DNA from: Exiguobacterium acetylicum
Lineage (GTDB): Bacteria > Bacillota > Bacilli > Exiguobacteriales > Exiguobacteriaceae
Assembly (NCBI RefSeq): GCF_019890935.1
Contig: NZ_CP082333.1
Coordinates: 2,382,001 to 2,446,000, forward strand
Reading direction: 5' to 3'
DNA length: 64,000 nucleotides
Below, piece after piece: positions 1-8,816 of this stretch; the first letter of the stretch is position 1, and each line of letters starts with the position of its first letter. The notes under the pieces are model-generated. The model had not been told where the DNA came from. It was given only the letters and a program-made list of their open reading frames with translations, and did not search any database. The translations under genes were made by a program, and so were the position numbers.

Positions 1-1586
1 CTCGGTGCCGCGTGAGCAGCCAGCCCCTCTTTGACGAATGCTTGGATTTCTTGTTTTAGCTCATCCGTTGGCTCGTAACCATCACGTAAGGCAATGAACG
101 CCTTGATGATTTCACCGCGGACTGGATCTGGTTTCCCGATGACACCGGCTTCTGCGACAGCTGGGTGCTCGACGAGACGACTTTCGACCTCGAACGGACC
201 AACCCGTTCTCCAGCAGTCATGATGACATCATCGACACGTCCTTGGAACCAGAAGTAACCTTCGTCATCCATATAGGCAGAATCCCCTGAGACATACCAT
301 CCTTTAAAGAAATACGATTCATATTTCTGCGGATTGTTCCAAATTTGACGCATCATCGATGGCCATGGTGTTTTTAAAGCAAGGTTCCCCATTCGGAATG
401 GCGGTAACTCATTTCCTTGATCATCAATGATCGCAGCCTGAGTTCCTGGAATCGGTTTCCCCATCGATCCCGGTTTGATGTCCATCGACTTGTAGTTACA
501 AATCATCATCGCGCCTGTCTCTGTCATCCACCATGTATCATGAATCCGTTGATCAAAGGCTTCTTTCCCCCAACGAATGACTTCTGGGTTCAACGGTTCG
601 CCGACAGACAATACATGACGAAGACTTGAGAGATCATGATGATTCGCAACATCCGCTCCTGCTCCCATCAACATCCGGAAAGCCGTTGGTGCGCTATACC
701 AGACCGTTACCTTGTACTTCTCGATGACACTGTACCAGAAATCCGGATTGAAGCGTCCACCGACGACGATGTTCGTCGCGCCATTCAAGAATGGTGCGAA
801 GATACCGTAACTTGTTCCTGTGACCCACCCCGGGTCAGCCGTACACCAGTAGACATCATCTTCTTGGAGATCAAGTACCCAGCGACCTGTCATTAAGTGC
901 TGAATCATCGCATTTTGAACGTGGAGCACACCTTTCGGCTTCCCTGTCGATCCTGAAGTGTAGTGCAGGATCAATCCGTCTTCACGATCTAACCAGACCG
1001 GTTCGAATACATCGGATGCTTGCTCGAACGCTTTGCGGAAATCGAGTAATGTGTCCGATTCTTCGACATCTTCGTCGACAAGTACTACCTTTTCAAGTGA
1101 TTCCAGTTCCCCAACTGGAACACGTGGAAGCAGTGCCTTCGTCGTCACGAGTAACTTCGCTTCAGAATCAAGCAGGCGATCACGGACCGCTTGTTCCATG
1201 AATGCTTCAAATAACGGACCGACGATTGCGCCTACCTTCAGTGCGCCAAGCAAGGCAAAATACAATTCCGGTGAACGTGGCATGAAGATGAAAATACGGT
1301 CACCCGTTTTGACCCCTGCATCGACTAATACGTTTGCCGCTTTATTCGTCAATCGTTTCATATCTGCATATGTGAATCGTTGTTCCGTCGTTCCATCGAA
1401 ATAGATCAGCGCATCCTTGTTCGCTCGCTCGCCTTCTGCGTGGCGGTCGATTGCTTCATGAGCCATGTTGACTTTCCCCGTTGTCGCCCATGAAAAGTAC
1501 TGCTCAGCATCTTTCCAGTCGTACGTGTTTGCTTCATCATACTCTGCTAACCAATGCTTCCCCGGAAGCGCTTTCAAAACTTTCAT
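1..1586 (-). CDS. acsA: Acetyl-CoA synthetase (partial, C-terminus beyond window)
   Basis: AMP-forming acetate-CoA ligase, which activates acetate to acetyl-CoA through acetyl-AMP. The reading frame stays open from the ATG at 1586 to the left edge, about 528 codons; the family is about 570 residues, so the C-terminal end is missing here. The adenylate-forming signature YTSGSTGKPKG is visible, as are a later TGAMM-type motif and the hinge region VDDVIMTAGERVGPFEVE. A strong ribosome site (GGGGAGG) precedes the start. It is divergent from acuABC, whose AcuA and AcuC acetylate and deacetylate the catalytic lysine of AcsA in B. subtilis; that lysine lies outside the window. The identification is secure from motifs and gene order. 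Confidence 0.95.
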   Translation of the reverse strand, partial: MKVLKALPGKHWLAEYDEANTYDWKDAEQYFSWATTGKVNMAHEAIDRHAEGERANKDALIYFDGTTEQRFTYADMKRLTNKAANVLVDAGVKTGDRIFIFMPRSPELYFALLGALKVGAIVGPLFEAFMEQAVRDRLLDSEAKLLVTTKALLPRVPVGELESLEKVVLVDEDVEESDTLLDFRKAFEQASDVFEPVWLDREDGLILHYTSGSTGKPKGVLHVQNAMIQHLMTGRWVLDLQEDDVYWCTADPGWVTGTSYGIFAPFLNGATNIVVGGRFNPDFWYSVIEKYKVTVWYSAPTAFRMLMGAGADVANHHDLSSLRHVLSVGEPLNPEVIRWGKEAFDQRIHDTWWMTETGAMMICNYKSMDIKPGSMGKPIPGTQAAIIDDQGNELPPFRMGNLALKTPWPSMMRQIWNNPQKYESYFFKGWYVSGDSAYMDDEGYFWFQGRVDDVIMTAGERVGPFEVESRLVEHPAVAEAGVIGKPDPVRGEIIKAFIALRDGYEPTDELKQEIQAFVKEGLAAHAAP

Positions 1587-1619
1587 GTCTCGTTCCTCCC
1601 CTTCTATGTTTTCCTCTTT

Positions 1620-1647
1620 ATTATAAGCTAGTTATCCGTCAGTTCAA
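1620..1647 (-). promoter_or_regulatory. acsA promoter candidate
   Basis: On the minus strand TTGAAC (1642-1647) and TATAAT (1620-1625) are separated by 16 bp, about 35 bp upstream of the acsA start. This is a good sigma-A match, found by eye. Confidence 0.6.
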
Positions 1648-1686
1648 TCCATTTGCCGTCAATTTGTTAAAAAATCCCTCTCTTTG

Positions 1687-1708
1687 CTCAAGCGCTTTCG
1701 TCTATAAT
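1687..1708 (+). promoter_or_regulatory. acuA -10 element with overlapping cre-like palindrome
   Basis: TATAAT at 1703-1708 lies 24 bp before the acuA ATG, but no good -35 precedes it. Immediately upstream, 1687-1700 contains the palindrome AAGCGCTT, similar to the core of a catabolite-responsive element. Its outer half-site positions match the consensus poorly (about four mismatches on each strand), so CcpA binding is plausible but unproven. In B. subtilis the acsA-acuABC divergent region is CcpA-controlled. Confidence 0.4.
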
Positions 1709-1732
1709 GAATAGGAAGGTGGTGACGCTTAC

Positions 1733-2365
1733 ATGTTTGAAAAACAATTCAATCATCGGACGCATGAAACATCACTCGGTCCTGTTGACATCGAAGGTCC
1801 CGTACCGAGTCAAACACTAGCAACGTATACACTCGATTCAGGGTTGACGGCTTTTCGTCCACCCGCTGAACAACATCAAGCACTCGTTGAGATTGCAGAC
1901 CTTGAGGAAGGACGGATCATCGTCGCTCGTCAAGGAACGGAAATCATCGGTTATGTGACTTACTTATACCCTGACCCTTACGAAACGTGGAGCGAAGGAA
2001 ACAATCCGTACATCTTGGAACTCGGAGCGATCGAAGTTTCCTCTCGGTTCCGCGGACAACAGATCGGTAAAAAATTGCTTGAAATCTCTATGCTCGATCC
2101 CGCTATGGAACACTATTTGATTTTAACGACTGAATATTATTGGCATTGGGACCTAAAAGGGAGCGGACTATCGGTCTGGGATTACCGAAAGATCATGGAG
2201 AAGATGATGAATCATGGTGGTCTCGTCTTCTTCCCGACCGACGATCCGGAAATCGCCTCCCATCCTGCCAACTGTCTGATGGCACGTATCGGAAAACACG
2301 TCTCACCTGAAGTCGTCGCTCATTTTGATGCGCTACGCTTGAGAAGGCGCTTCATGTATGACTGA
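1733..2365 (+). CDS. acuA: Acetoin utilization protein AcuA, GNAT protein acetyltransferase
   Basis: 210 residues, the usual AcuA length. A GNAT fold is indicated by a central LELGAIEVSSRFRGQQIGKKLLE segment that carries the acetyl-CoA pyrophosphate loop (R/Q-x-x-G-x-G/K type). In B. subtilis AcuA acetylates and inactivates acetyl-CoA synthetase. It is the first gene of acuABC, 18 bp ahead of acuB and divergent from acsA, exactly as in B. subtilis. The start ATG follows GGAAGGTGG. Despite the historical name, the direct role is control of acetate activation rather than acetoin breakdown. Confidence 0.93.
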   Translation: MFEKQFNHRTHETSLGPVDIEGPVPSQTLATYTLDSGLTAFRPPAEQHQALVEIADLEEGRIIVARQGTEIIGYVTYLYPDPYETWSEGNNPYILELGAIEVSSRFRGQQIGKKLLEISMLDPAMEHYLILTTEYYWHWDLKGSGLSVWDYRKIMEKMMNHGGLVFFPTDDPEIASHPANCLMARIGKHVSPEVVAHFDALRLRRRFMYD

Positions 2366-2383
2366 GCTCGAGGAGGAATCGTC

Positions 2384-3016
2384 ATGTTAATCGAACAAAT
2401 CATGAATACGACGTGCATCACGATGCAACCGACGAATTCCATCGCGCATGCGGTCGAACTCATGCAACGTCATCAGATTCGTCATGTTCTTGTCGTCAAT
2501 GCCCGCCATGAACTCGTCGGTCTTGTCGGATTAAAGGAAATTCAAAGCGCAAGTAGTATCTTTCATCCGGATACAGCAAAACAAGACCTACAGTATCCGG
2601 TCTCAAGCATCATGATTGAAAGTCCTGTCACGGCTCATCCGCTCGATTTTCTCGAAGATGCGGCTGTGCTGTTTTATGAATACCGATTGACGTGTCTGCC
2701 AATCGTCCGCGGTCGACGCCTTGTCGGTGTCGTCACGGAAACGGATTTGTTGCGGACATTCGTTCAATTGACGGGTGCACTCGAACCAAGTTCTCAAATC
2801 GAAATCCGTGTTGAGAACACTGCTGGAACATTAGCAAAGATTGCCGCACTGCTTGCCAAAACGAATATCAATATCTTAAACGTACTCGTGTATCCAACAG
2901 ACGATCCGTATGTCCGGATCGTTGCGTTTCGTGTCCAGACGATGAATCCGATTCGGATCATCGAAAAGTTGCGCAAAGAAGGATTCGATGTACTTGGACC
3001 GGATGTGAGCAGATGA
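2384..3016 (+). CDS. acuB: AcuB, CBS-pair plus ACT domain protein
   Basis: 210 residues. The N-terminal 135 residues form two CBS motifs (typical VGLVGLKEIQSA and VGVVTETDLLRTF endings). Residues about 138-210 are an ACT-like domain starting IEIRVENTAGTLAKIAALL. The architecture suggests a nucleotide and small-ligand sensing regulatory protein; its biochemical role in the acu operon is not established. Start ATG follows AGGAGGAA. Its stop overlaps the acuC start (ATGA-type), indicating translational coupling within acuABC. Confidence 0.92.
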   Translation: MLIEQIMNTTCITMQPTNSIAHAVELMQRHQIRHVLVVNARHELVGLVGLKEIQSASSIFHPDTAKQDLQYPVSSIMIESPVTAHPLDFLEDAAVLFYEYRLTCLPIVRGRRLVGVVTETDLLRTFVQLTGALEPSSQIEIRVENTAGTLAKIAALLAKTNINILNVLVYPTDDPYVRIVAFRVQTMNPIRIIEKLRKEGFDVLGPDVSR

Positions 3017-4206
3017 AGGATTTTGCTTATCTGTACAGTCCTGAAGAAGCGACTTATCGATTTTCGGAGACACATCCATTCAATCCGATTCGTCTCGAAT
3101 TAACGGTTTCCTTACTTGAAGCGATGCATCAATTAGATGACATTCCTTGTATCGCGCCACGTCATGCGACTGATGAAGAATTAGCACTCGTTCATGATCA
3201 GGATTATATTGCTGCCGTCAAAGCAGCCGGGACCGGAACATTAACACCTCTCAAGGCACAGATGTATGGTCTTGGGACAGAAGATACCCCTTTATTCCAA
3301 GGGATGCATTCGGGCGCTTCTCTCCTTGTCGGCGGCACGATCGAAGCATGTGACCTCGTCTTATCTGGTCAATATAAACGGACCTTTCATATCGGTGGCG
3401 GATTGCATCACGGATTCCGTGGACGTGCCTCTGGTTTTTGTGTCTATAACGATACCGCTGTCGCCATGGCAGCCATGATTGAAAAATATCACTGTAAAAT
3501 TCTTTATGTCGATACGGACGCTCATCATGGCGATGGAGTACAATGGGCCTTTTATAATCGAAAGGACGTCATGACATTGTCTCTCCATGAGACGGGTCGC
3601 TACTTGTTTCCAGGAACGGGAATGGTGACGGAACGGGGGTCTGAAGAAGGGTATGGATTTAGCTGGAACGTGCCACTGGACGCCTTTACGGAAGATGATT
3701 CGTTTTTACTCGCGTATGAGACAGCACTCTTTGAAGCCTGTGAATTGTTTCAACCGGATCTTATCATTACGCAAAATGGTGCCGATGCACACGCGCTTGA
3801 TCCATTGACTCATCTATCCTTAACGATGAAAAGTTATGAACAGATCCCTCAAATCGCTGTCGCTGCAGCAAATAAATATACGAATGGAAAAATCGTTGCT
3901 TTAGGAGGCGGTGGCTATGACTGGTATCGTGTCGTCCCCCGCGCGTGGAGTCAAGTTTTTGCTGCCATGACCGGACAAGCTCCGTTTCGTGGAGAGATTC
4001 CTACTTCATGGCAAAAACGTTGGAGTGGACAAGAAACAACCCCACCAACACACTGGCATGATCCAACACCACTCTACCCCGCCATTCCGCGACGACCTGA
4101 AATCGAAGAAAAAAATTGGGAGACCGTCAAACGACTAATTTGGCCGTTTGTGAGCGATGAGCGTAAGAAACAATTGACTGCGACTTCCCCTTACTCCATT
4201 GATTAA
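3013..4206 (+). CDS. acuC: AcuC, class I HDAC-type protein deacetylase
   Basis: 397 residues, matching the arginase/histone-deacetylase fold. The catalytic HIGGGLHHGFRG segment (about residue 126-137) has the tandem histidines, and the zinc site DTDAHHGDGVQW (about 166-177) supplies Asp and His ligands; a glycine-rich LGGGGYDW comes near residue 300. It removes the AcuA-added acetyl group from acetyl-CoA synthetase and so reactivates it. It overlaps acuB by 4 bp and closes the operon. No clear rho-independent terminator is visible in the 100 bp that follow. Confidence 0.94.
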   Translation: MKDFAYLYSPEEATYRFSETHPFNPIRLELTVSLLEAMHQLDDIPCIAPRHATDEELALVHDQDYIAAVKAAGTGTLTPLKAQMYGLGTEDTPLFQGMHSGASLLVGGTIEACDLVLSGQYKRTFHIGGGLHHGFRGRASGFCVYNDTAVAMAAMIEKYHCKILYVDTDAHHGDGVQWAFYNRKDVMTLSLHETGRYLFPGTGMVTERGSEEGYGFSWNVPLDAFTEDDSFLLAYETALFEACELFQPDLIITQNGADAHALDPLTHLSLTMKSYEQIPQIAVAAANKYTNGKIVALGGGGYDWYRVVPRAWSQVFAAMTGQAPFRGEIPTSWQKRWSGQETTPPTHWHDPTPLYPAIPRRPEIEEKNWETVKRLIWPFVSDERKKQLTATSPYSID

Positions 4207-4256
4207 TTGACTTTGTATCTTCACATTTATTTCGTTCGGAGTTCACAACTTGTTGC

Positions 4257-4262
4257 TATACT
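4257..4262 (+). promoter_or_regulatory. -10 element upstream of the YtkA-like lipoprotein gene
   Basis: TATACT lies 49 bp before the start codon in the acuC-lipoprotein gap. The -35 region (TTCGGA, about 16 bp upstream) is weak. Confidence 0.35.
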
Positions 4263-4311
4263 AAATATGGAATTTTTACTTAGTAAATGAATAATAGTTG
4301 GGGGAATCATC

Positions 4312-5067
4312 ATGAAAAAGGCATGGCTATATTCCGGTCTTATTCTGTCGACGGGGATCGTACTCGCAGGGTGTGGCAATGAAAAACAGGCAATGGATCA
4401 CGATAACATGCAAGGGTCAGGAAAACCGACGGTCGAAGTCAACGTCAATGTTCCAGCCAAGACAATGGAAGAAGATAAAGTTGTTTTTAAAGCGTCAGCT
4501 GTCGAACAAAAGAAACCAGTCAATCTTGAGGACGTGACATTTGAAGTTTGGGAAGCCGGAAAACAAGACGGTGCCCATCAAAAGTTCAAGGCAACCTTGA
4601 AAAAGACGGGTTCTTATCAAGCAGAAGCTAAACTTGCTGAAGGTGAGTATGAAGGACTGTATCATATCAATGATAAAAAAGGACTCCATCATATGGATAA
4701 GATCTCATTTGTTGTCATGGATCATTCACATGAAAAAGAGGAAGCATCTCACGAACATGGACATGATCACGAAGCTGTCGACGGTCTGTCTGTTCATTAC
4801 ATGGGCGCAACAAAAGCGAAAGCTGGTGCTGAACTTCCCGTCTCTTTTCATGTTTTCCTTGATGGGAAACCACTAAAGGCGAACGTACAAGTGGAAGTCA
4901 TTGAAACGGGCATTGAAAAGCATAACTACGTTCCTTTAGAAAAAAAGGGCGATGCCTATAGCGGGAAAGTGACATTGACTGCACCTGGTCAGACGACGGT
5001 TCGACTCCATGTCGAAAATGACCAACTCCATCATCATCAAGATGAACTTATCACCGTCGCGAAATAA
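4312..5067 (+). CDS. Lipoprotein with two YtkA-like domains and a His-rich linker
   Basis: 251 residues. A lipoprotein signal peptide ends in the lipobox LAGC with the lipidated Cys at residue 21, so the protein is anchored outside the membrane. Two YtkA-like beta-sandwich repeats follow, at about 40-135 and 160-251. Between them lies a linker rich in His and Glu (HSHEKEEASHEHGHDHE), and the end is also histidine-rich (QLHHHQDE). Such clusters suggest extracytoplasmic metal binding, which is inference. YtkA-family proteins resemble FixH and are often linked to copper or cytochrome assembly; no such genes are adjacent. It is probably monocistronic, ending at a strong terminator shared with convergent ccpA. 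Confidence 0.8.
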   Translation: MKKAWLYSGLILSTGIVLAGCGNEKQAMDHDNMQGSGKPTVEVNVNVPAKTMEEDKVVFKASAVEQKKPVNLEDVTFEVWEAGKQDGAHQKFKATLKKTGSYQAEAKLAEGEYEGLYHINDKKGLHHMDKISFVVMDHSHEKEEASHEHGHDHEAVDGLSVHYMGATKAKAGAELPVSFHVFLDGKPLKANVQVEVIETGIEKHNYVPLEKKGDAYSGKVTLTAPGQTTVRLHVENDQLHHHQDELITVAK

Positions 5068-5117
5068 AAAAACGTCTCTTTTTTCAAGCAGCTTGCTTGA
5101 GAGAAGAGACGTTTTTT
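5067..5117. terminator. Bidirectional terminator between lipoprotein gene and ccpA
   Basis: Stem AAAAACGTCTCTT...AAGAGACGTTTTT, with an inner CAAGCAGCTTGCTTG palindrome and T tracts on both strands. Confidence 0.9.
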
Positions 5118-5120
5118 CGA

Positions 5121-6131
5121 TTAAGGACGTGTCGAATCCCGTTGTTCGATCCGGTGTGGTAACGTAACATCGTTCGTTTCAATTTCTTCTTTGTTCAAGA
5201 TTTTCGTCAATAGACGCATCGAGACTGCTCCGATATCATACATCGGTTGAACGACAGTCGTCAGTTTCGGACGAATCATCGTTGCAAGACGTGTGTTATC
5301 GTGTCCGATGACTTCGAAGTCTTCCGGTACACGGTGTCCCGCATCCTGTAAGGCATGGATGACACCAAGAGCCATCTCATCCGTTCCAGCAAAAATCGCG
5401 CGTGGGCAATCTTCTCCAAGTTCAAGCAATTGATTCATCGCCTTCATTCCTGAATCATACGTATAGTTTCCAAGGACGACATTTTGCTCGTTAAACGGAA
5501 GATTTGCTTCTTCGAGTGCTCGGCGATAACCCGCAAATTTCTTTTCACCATTGATTTGCTGTTCGAGTGGTCCAGTGATGAATCCAATCCGTTCATGTCC
5601 ACGGTCGATCAAAGACTTAACAGCATCGTGCGCAGCACTCTCATAATCGATGTTGACGGCAGGAAGATCATAATCTTGATTCAACGTCGCAGCAAGAACG
5701 ATCGGAACCGGTGATGTTTTGAACTCACGAACGAGATCCTCGTGCAGACGTCCACCCATGAAGATGATTCCATCCACCTGTTTTCCGAGTAATGTATTGA
5801 GCAAATGAATTTCTTTTTCCCGGTTTTGGTCGGAGTTACATAAAATGATGTTATATTTATACATTGTCGCGACATCCTCAATCCCGCGTGCTAAATCCGC
5901 AAAGAAGATGTTCGAGATATCGGGCACGATGACACCGACCGTCGTAGTTTTTTTACTTGCCAGTCCACGGGCAACAGCGTTTGGACGATAACCAAGCTGT
6001 TCGATTGCGTCTTGGACCTTCTTTCGTGTAGATGGTTTGACATTCGGGTTTCCGTTGACGACACGCGATACGGTCGCCATCGAAACAGCAGCCTCTCGTG
6101 CGACATCGTAAATCGTAATATTACTATTCAA
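5121..6131 (-). CDS. ccpA: Catabolite control protein A (LacI family)
   Basis: 336 residues from a TTG start at 6131-6129, chosen because AAAGGAGGA lies about 8 bases upstream and because the family begins SNITIYDVA; the in-frame codons further upstream lack a ribosome site. The N-terminal LacI helix-turn-helix reads [20 protein letters not shown], followed by the hinge [18 protein letters not shown] and a periplasmic-binding-type core. Sequence and position next to aroA identify CcpA, the HPr-Ser-P-dependent master regulator of carbon catabolite control. Several promoters in this window carry plausible cre sites. A TTG initiation codon may keep the level modest. Confidence 0.96.
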   Translation of the reverse strand: MNSNITIYDVAREAAVSMATVSRVVNGNPNVKPSTRKKVQDAIEQLGYRPNAVARGLASKKTTTVGVIVPDISNIFFADLARGIEDVATMYKYNIILCNSDQNREKEIHLLNTLLGKQVDGIIFMGGRLHEDLVREFKTSPVPIVLAATLNQDYDLPAVNIDYESAAHDAVKSLIDRGHERIGFITGPLEQQINGEKKFAGYRRALEEANLPFNEQNVVLGNYTYDSGMKAMNQLLELGEDCPRAIFAGTDEMALGVIHALQDAGHRVPEDFEVIGHDNTRLATMIRPKLTTVVQPMYDIGAVSMRLLTKILNKEEIETNDVTLPHRIEQRDSTRP

Positions 6132-6163
6132 AACAAATTCCTCCTTTAGTATGATCCATCTCA

Positions 6164-6262
6164 AGTGTTTTCATTTCGTTTTCATTTTTAGGCAACACGA
6201 AAGGAAGACAGGAAAAGATAGTTTTCTTTTCCCATTCTTCCTTCATTGTAAAACGTTTTCAT
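6164..6262 (-). promoter_or_regulatory. ccpA upstream region with cre-like site
   Basis: Minus-strand reading gives TGAAAACGTTTTACA (6247-6261), matching a cre except for a one-base shift in one half-site. Further TGAAAACG/TGAAAACA half-sites occur at about 6168-6186. No convincing -35/-10 pair was found. Autoregulation of ccpA through cre is therefore possible but uncertain. Confidence 0.4.
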
Positions 6263-6289
6263 TCGCTTTAGGTTACCCTTTTTCGGAAA

Positions 6290-7375
6290 TCATTGAACGT
6301 TTAGTGCCGGAAAGGTAGTCGTCAAGTTTTCGATGAACGTATCGAATTCTTGGAAATCGAGTTGTTGGTTCGCATCAGACAACGCAAGTGCTGGGAACGG
6401 ATGGACTTCGACCATGACAGCGTCTGCCCCGATCGCGTATGCCGCTTTTGCTGTTGGCAAGAGTAAATCCTTACGTCCTGTCGAGTGTGTGACATCGACC
6501 ATGACAGGGAGATGCGTCTCTTGCTTCAGAATCGGAACTGCTGAGATATCAAGCGTGTTCCGTGTTGCACGTTCATACGTCCGAATACCACGCTCACATA
6601 AGATGACTTGATCGTTACCACTCGCCATGATGTACTCAGCCGCGTACATGAATTCCTCGAGCGTTGCAGAAAGACCTCGTTTTAAAAGAACCGGCTTATT
6701 CGTCCGACCGACTTCTTTGAGTAAATCGAAGTTTTGCATGTTGCGTGCGCCGACCTGGATGATGTCGACATATGGTAAAGCAGATTCAACGGCGCTCGGT
6801 GTCATGATTTCAGTGATGACATGCAAACCGTGCGCGTCCGCTGCTTTTTTCAACATCTTTAGACCTTCGAGTCCTAGCCCTTGGAAGTCGTAAGGCGATG
6901 TACGTGGTTTGTACGCTCCGCCTCGCATGAACTTCACGCCATGTTTCGCGAGCTGTTCCGCGACCTCAAATACTTGTTCTTCGCTCTCGACCGCACACGG
7001 TCCAGCGATCAATTGTTGTGAACCGTCTCCGATGACGGCATCTCCGATCCGGATGATCGTATTCGTCGGTTTTTGTTTCCGTGATACGAGTAATTTCCGA
7101 GTCCGATCTTCTCCTTGTAATTCAAGAGAAGCTTTGAAAATTTCTTTAAATACATGCTGAAGGCGTCCTGTTTCAAAAGGTCCATGGTTATTAGCGGCAA
7201 TTGATTCGAGCATTTGACGTTCTCGAACAGGGTCGTATCGATCAAGCCCTTGTGCTCGTTTAACTTTTCCGATTTCAACGGCAATTTGACCTCGTCTGTT
7301 CATCAATTCCAATAATTCTGCATTCACTAAATCGAGTTCATCACGTAATCTTTTTAATTCTGCATGTTGATCCAT
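6290..7375 (-). CDS. aroA: Bifunctional chorismate mutase / DAHP synthase
   Basis: 361 residues in two domains. The AroQ-type chorismate mutase (about 1-90) begins [20 protein letters not shown]. The type I-beta 3-deoxy-D-arabino-heptulosonate 7-phosphate synthase (about 105-355) contains the [10 protein letters not shown] motif, [11 protein letters not shown] and the C-terminal [11 protein letters not shown]. It catalyses the first step of the shikimate pathway, with the mutase domain acting as the feedback-sensing module in Bacilli. It lies upstream of ccpA on the same strand as in B. subtilis, where ccpA is partly read from the aroA promoter. Confidence 0.96.
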   Translation of the reverse strand: MDQHAELKRLRDELDLVNAELLELMNRRGQIAVEIGKVKRAQGLDRYDPVRERQMLESIAANNHGPFETGRLQHVFKEIFKASLELQGEDRTRKLLVSRKQKPTNTIIRIGDAVIGDGSQQLIAGPCAVESEEQVFEVAEQLAKHGVKFMRGGAYKPRTSPYDFQGLGLEGLKMLKKAADAHGLHVITEIMTPSAVESALPYVDIIQVGARNMQNFDLLKEVGRTNKPVLLKRGLSATLEEFMYAAEYIMASGNDQVILCERGIRTYERATRNTLDISAVPILKQETHLPVMVDVTHSTGRKDLLLPTAKAAYAIGADAVMVEVHPFPALALSDANQQLDFQEFDTFIENLTTTFPALNVQ

Positions 7376-7419
7376 GTCCTACCACTCCCTAATCAGCATA
7401 TAGCTCGTAATAGCAACTA

Positions 7420-7448
7420 ATTATAGCGAACTCTTTCTCTGTTGTACA
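7420..7448 (-). promoter_or_regulatory. aroA promoter
   Basis: Minus strand TGTACA (7443-7448), 17 bp, TATAAT (7420-7425), about 45 bp upstream of the aroA start. Confidence 0.6.
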
Positions 7449-7536
7449 TAAAGAAGCTGCATGATTTCTTAAAATATGAAAATAAATTACGTTTTTTCAT
7501 ATAATTTTTTGATGTTTTCTCTATAAGGAAACATAG

Positions 7537-7562
7537 AAAAAGAGCCCTCATGATGAGAGCTC
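7537..7562 (-). terminator. Terminator of ytxGH
   Basis: On the minus strand GAGCTCTCATCATGAGGGCTC is followed by TTTTT, just past the ytxH stop. Confidence 0.8.
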
Positions 7563-7574
7563 CTCATGTATTGA

Positions 7575-8111
7575 TTATTTCTTATGATTCACATCAGACT
7601 GTGGATCATTGTCTTCCTCTTGTTCGTCTGCTAACTGTTCACGTAACTCCGAAAGTTCAACGACCGTCTCCGTGTCGATCTCTTCTGCAACAGACGCCCC
7701 ATCCACTTCGTCGCCGATTTCACGTTCGATGTCCCGTACGAGTTGCTCCGCTTCTGCGAGAGCAGCATCAATGCTTGCCTGATCCTTCTCAAAGCCCGCA
7801 TATTGTGCCGCTTCTTGAACCGTTGGATTGTTCTTCGCTTTTTCAATGACAGGTGCTGCCTTATCTTTCGCTAGTTGAATCCACTCACCTACGAGTGGCT
7901 CCGCTTTTTCACGGACGACTTGTGTCTGTTCCGTCAAACGTTGACGCGCAGGAGCCGTACGCTCGTCAATCAGATTGCGTACTTCACGACCTGATTTTGG
8001 GCTAGAAAGGAGAGCTGCCGCAGCACCAATCAATCCACCAACGATGACTCCGGCAAGGAAGCCTCCTCCTTTAGAAGAATCTTGTGCTTGATATGGGTGT
8101 TGTTTTGTCAT
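7575..8111 (-). CDS. ytxH: YtxH-domain general stress protein
   Basis: 178 residues. Residues about 15-40 form one hydrophobic glycine-rich segment (GGGFLAGVIVGGLIGAAAALL) followed by SPKSGREVR, the hallmark of YtxH proteins (gas-vesicle/apolipoprotein-like helices). A long charged helical tail follows, longer than in many YtxH proteins. It overlaps ytxG by 4 bp. In B. subtilis ytxGHJ is under sigma-B and sigma-H control; here the third gene (ytxJ) is absent between ytxH and aroA. The molecular role is unknown, but membrane association is likely. Confidence 0.85.
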   Translation of the reverse strand: MTKQHPYQAQDSSKGGGFLAGVIVGGLIGAAAALLSSPKSGREVRNLIDERTAPARQRLTEQTQVVREKAEPLVGEWIQLAKDKAAPVIEKAKNNPTVQEAAQYAGFEKDQASIDAALAEAEQLVRDIEREIGDEVDGASVAEEIDTETVVELSELREQLADEQEEDNDPQSDVNHKK

Positions 8112-8677
8112 GATTTACGATCTCCCTTCAACTCATCTGGAATGCTTTCGACGTCCGGTACTGACACGACTTCCGGTGTGACCGGCGCCTCTGCTTTTTT
8201 CCGGAATCGACGACGTGGCTTTTTCTCAACCGTCGTCGTTGCCGTCGAATGATTTTGAACCGTAGTCTCTGCCGGTTTATTTTTCTTAAATAACTCTACA
8301 GCGACTGAGCCCCAACGGACTGCTTGCGCAATCTGTTCTTTATTCGTATCCGCTGCACCAGCAACCGTATCGGATACTGTCCGGACAGAATCTGTCACTT
8401 TGTTTAATGACGTACCGAGTTCTTCGATCGAGTTTGCGACAGGTGCAAGCAATTCTGTTTTTTCTTCAATCGTATCGACCAGACGATTCGTCTTATGTAA
8501 CAACGCTGTCGTCTCCATCATGATACCGTCTAATTGACGTTCAAGTCCTGCTGTCGTGTTGGCTACATTGTTGAGCGTCTTACTCGCAGCACCTAATACA
8601 CGGGCAAGGAAAATGACGAGCACTACGAATGCGATCGCAGCGACTAATCCGGCGATTCCGCCTAATGTGATTTCCAT
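8108..8677 (-). CDS. ytxG: YtxG, DUF948 membrane-anchored protein
   Basis: 189 residues from the ATG at 8677, which follows TGGAGGC; an upstream in-frame start has no ribosome site. One N-terminal transmembrane helix (about 5-27) precedes a DUF948-type helical, methyl-accepting-like coiled region (about 28-120). The tail is basic and disordered (KKPRRRFRKK). Paired with ytxH (4-bp overlap) as in B. subtilis. It is a general stress protein of unknown mechanism. A sigma-B-like promoter lies upstream. Confidence 0.87.
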   Translation of the reverse strand: MEITLGGIAGLVAAIAFVVLVIFLARVLGAASKTLNNVANTTAGLERQLDGIMMETTALLHKTNRLVDTIEEKTELLAPVANSIEELGTSLNKVTDSVRTVSDTVAGAADTNKEQIAQAVRWGSVAVELFKKNKPAETTVQNHSTATTTVEKKPRRRFRKKAEAPVTPEVVSVPDVESIPDELKGDRKS

Positions 8678-8760
8678 GGTTCTTGCCTCCAATTTTTTTG
8701 CATAGTCTTTTGTTGATAGTTCGACATGTAGCAAGTCGTTCCTGCTACTCCAAATGGTTT

Positions 8761-8786
8761 ATTTCCGTTACAATGATAAATGAAAC
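8761..8786 (-). promoter_or_regulatory. Possible sigma-B promoter for ytxGH
   Basis: Minus strand GTTTCA (8781-8786), 14 bp, GGAAAT (8761-8766). This resembles the sigma-B consensus GTTTAA-N12-14-GGGTAT. The -10 match is partial. Confidence 0.35.
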
Positions 8787-8816
8787 CTACATAATCCATT
8801 TCGAGGGGGAAATTTC

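Noticed and set aside
1033-1404. 123-codon plus-strand frame inside acsA
   Set aside because: Antisense shadow of acsA, serine-rich with no ribosome site, while the minus strand gives a clear acetyl-CoA synthetase.
6129-6164. Upstream extension of ccpA to the earlier in-frame start at 6164
   Set aside because: The ribosome site AAAGGAGGA lies inside that extension, and the family starts at the SNITIYDVA segment, which favours TTG at 6131.
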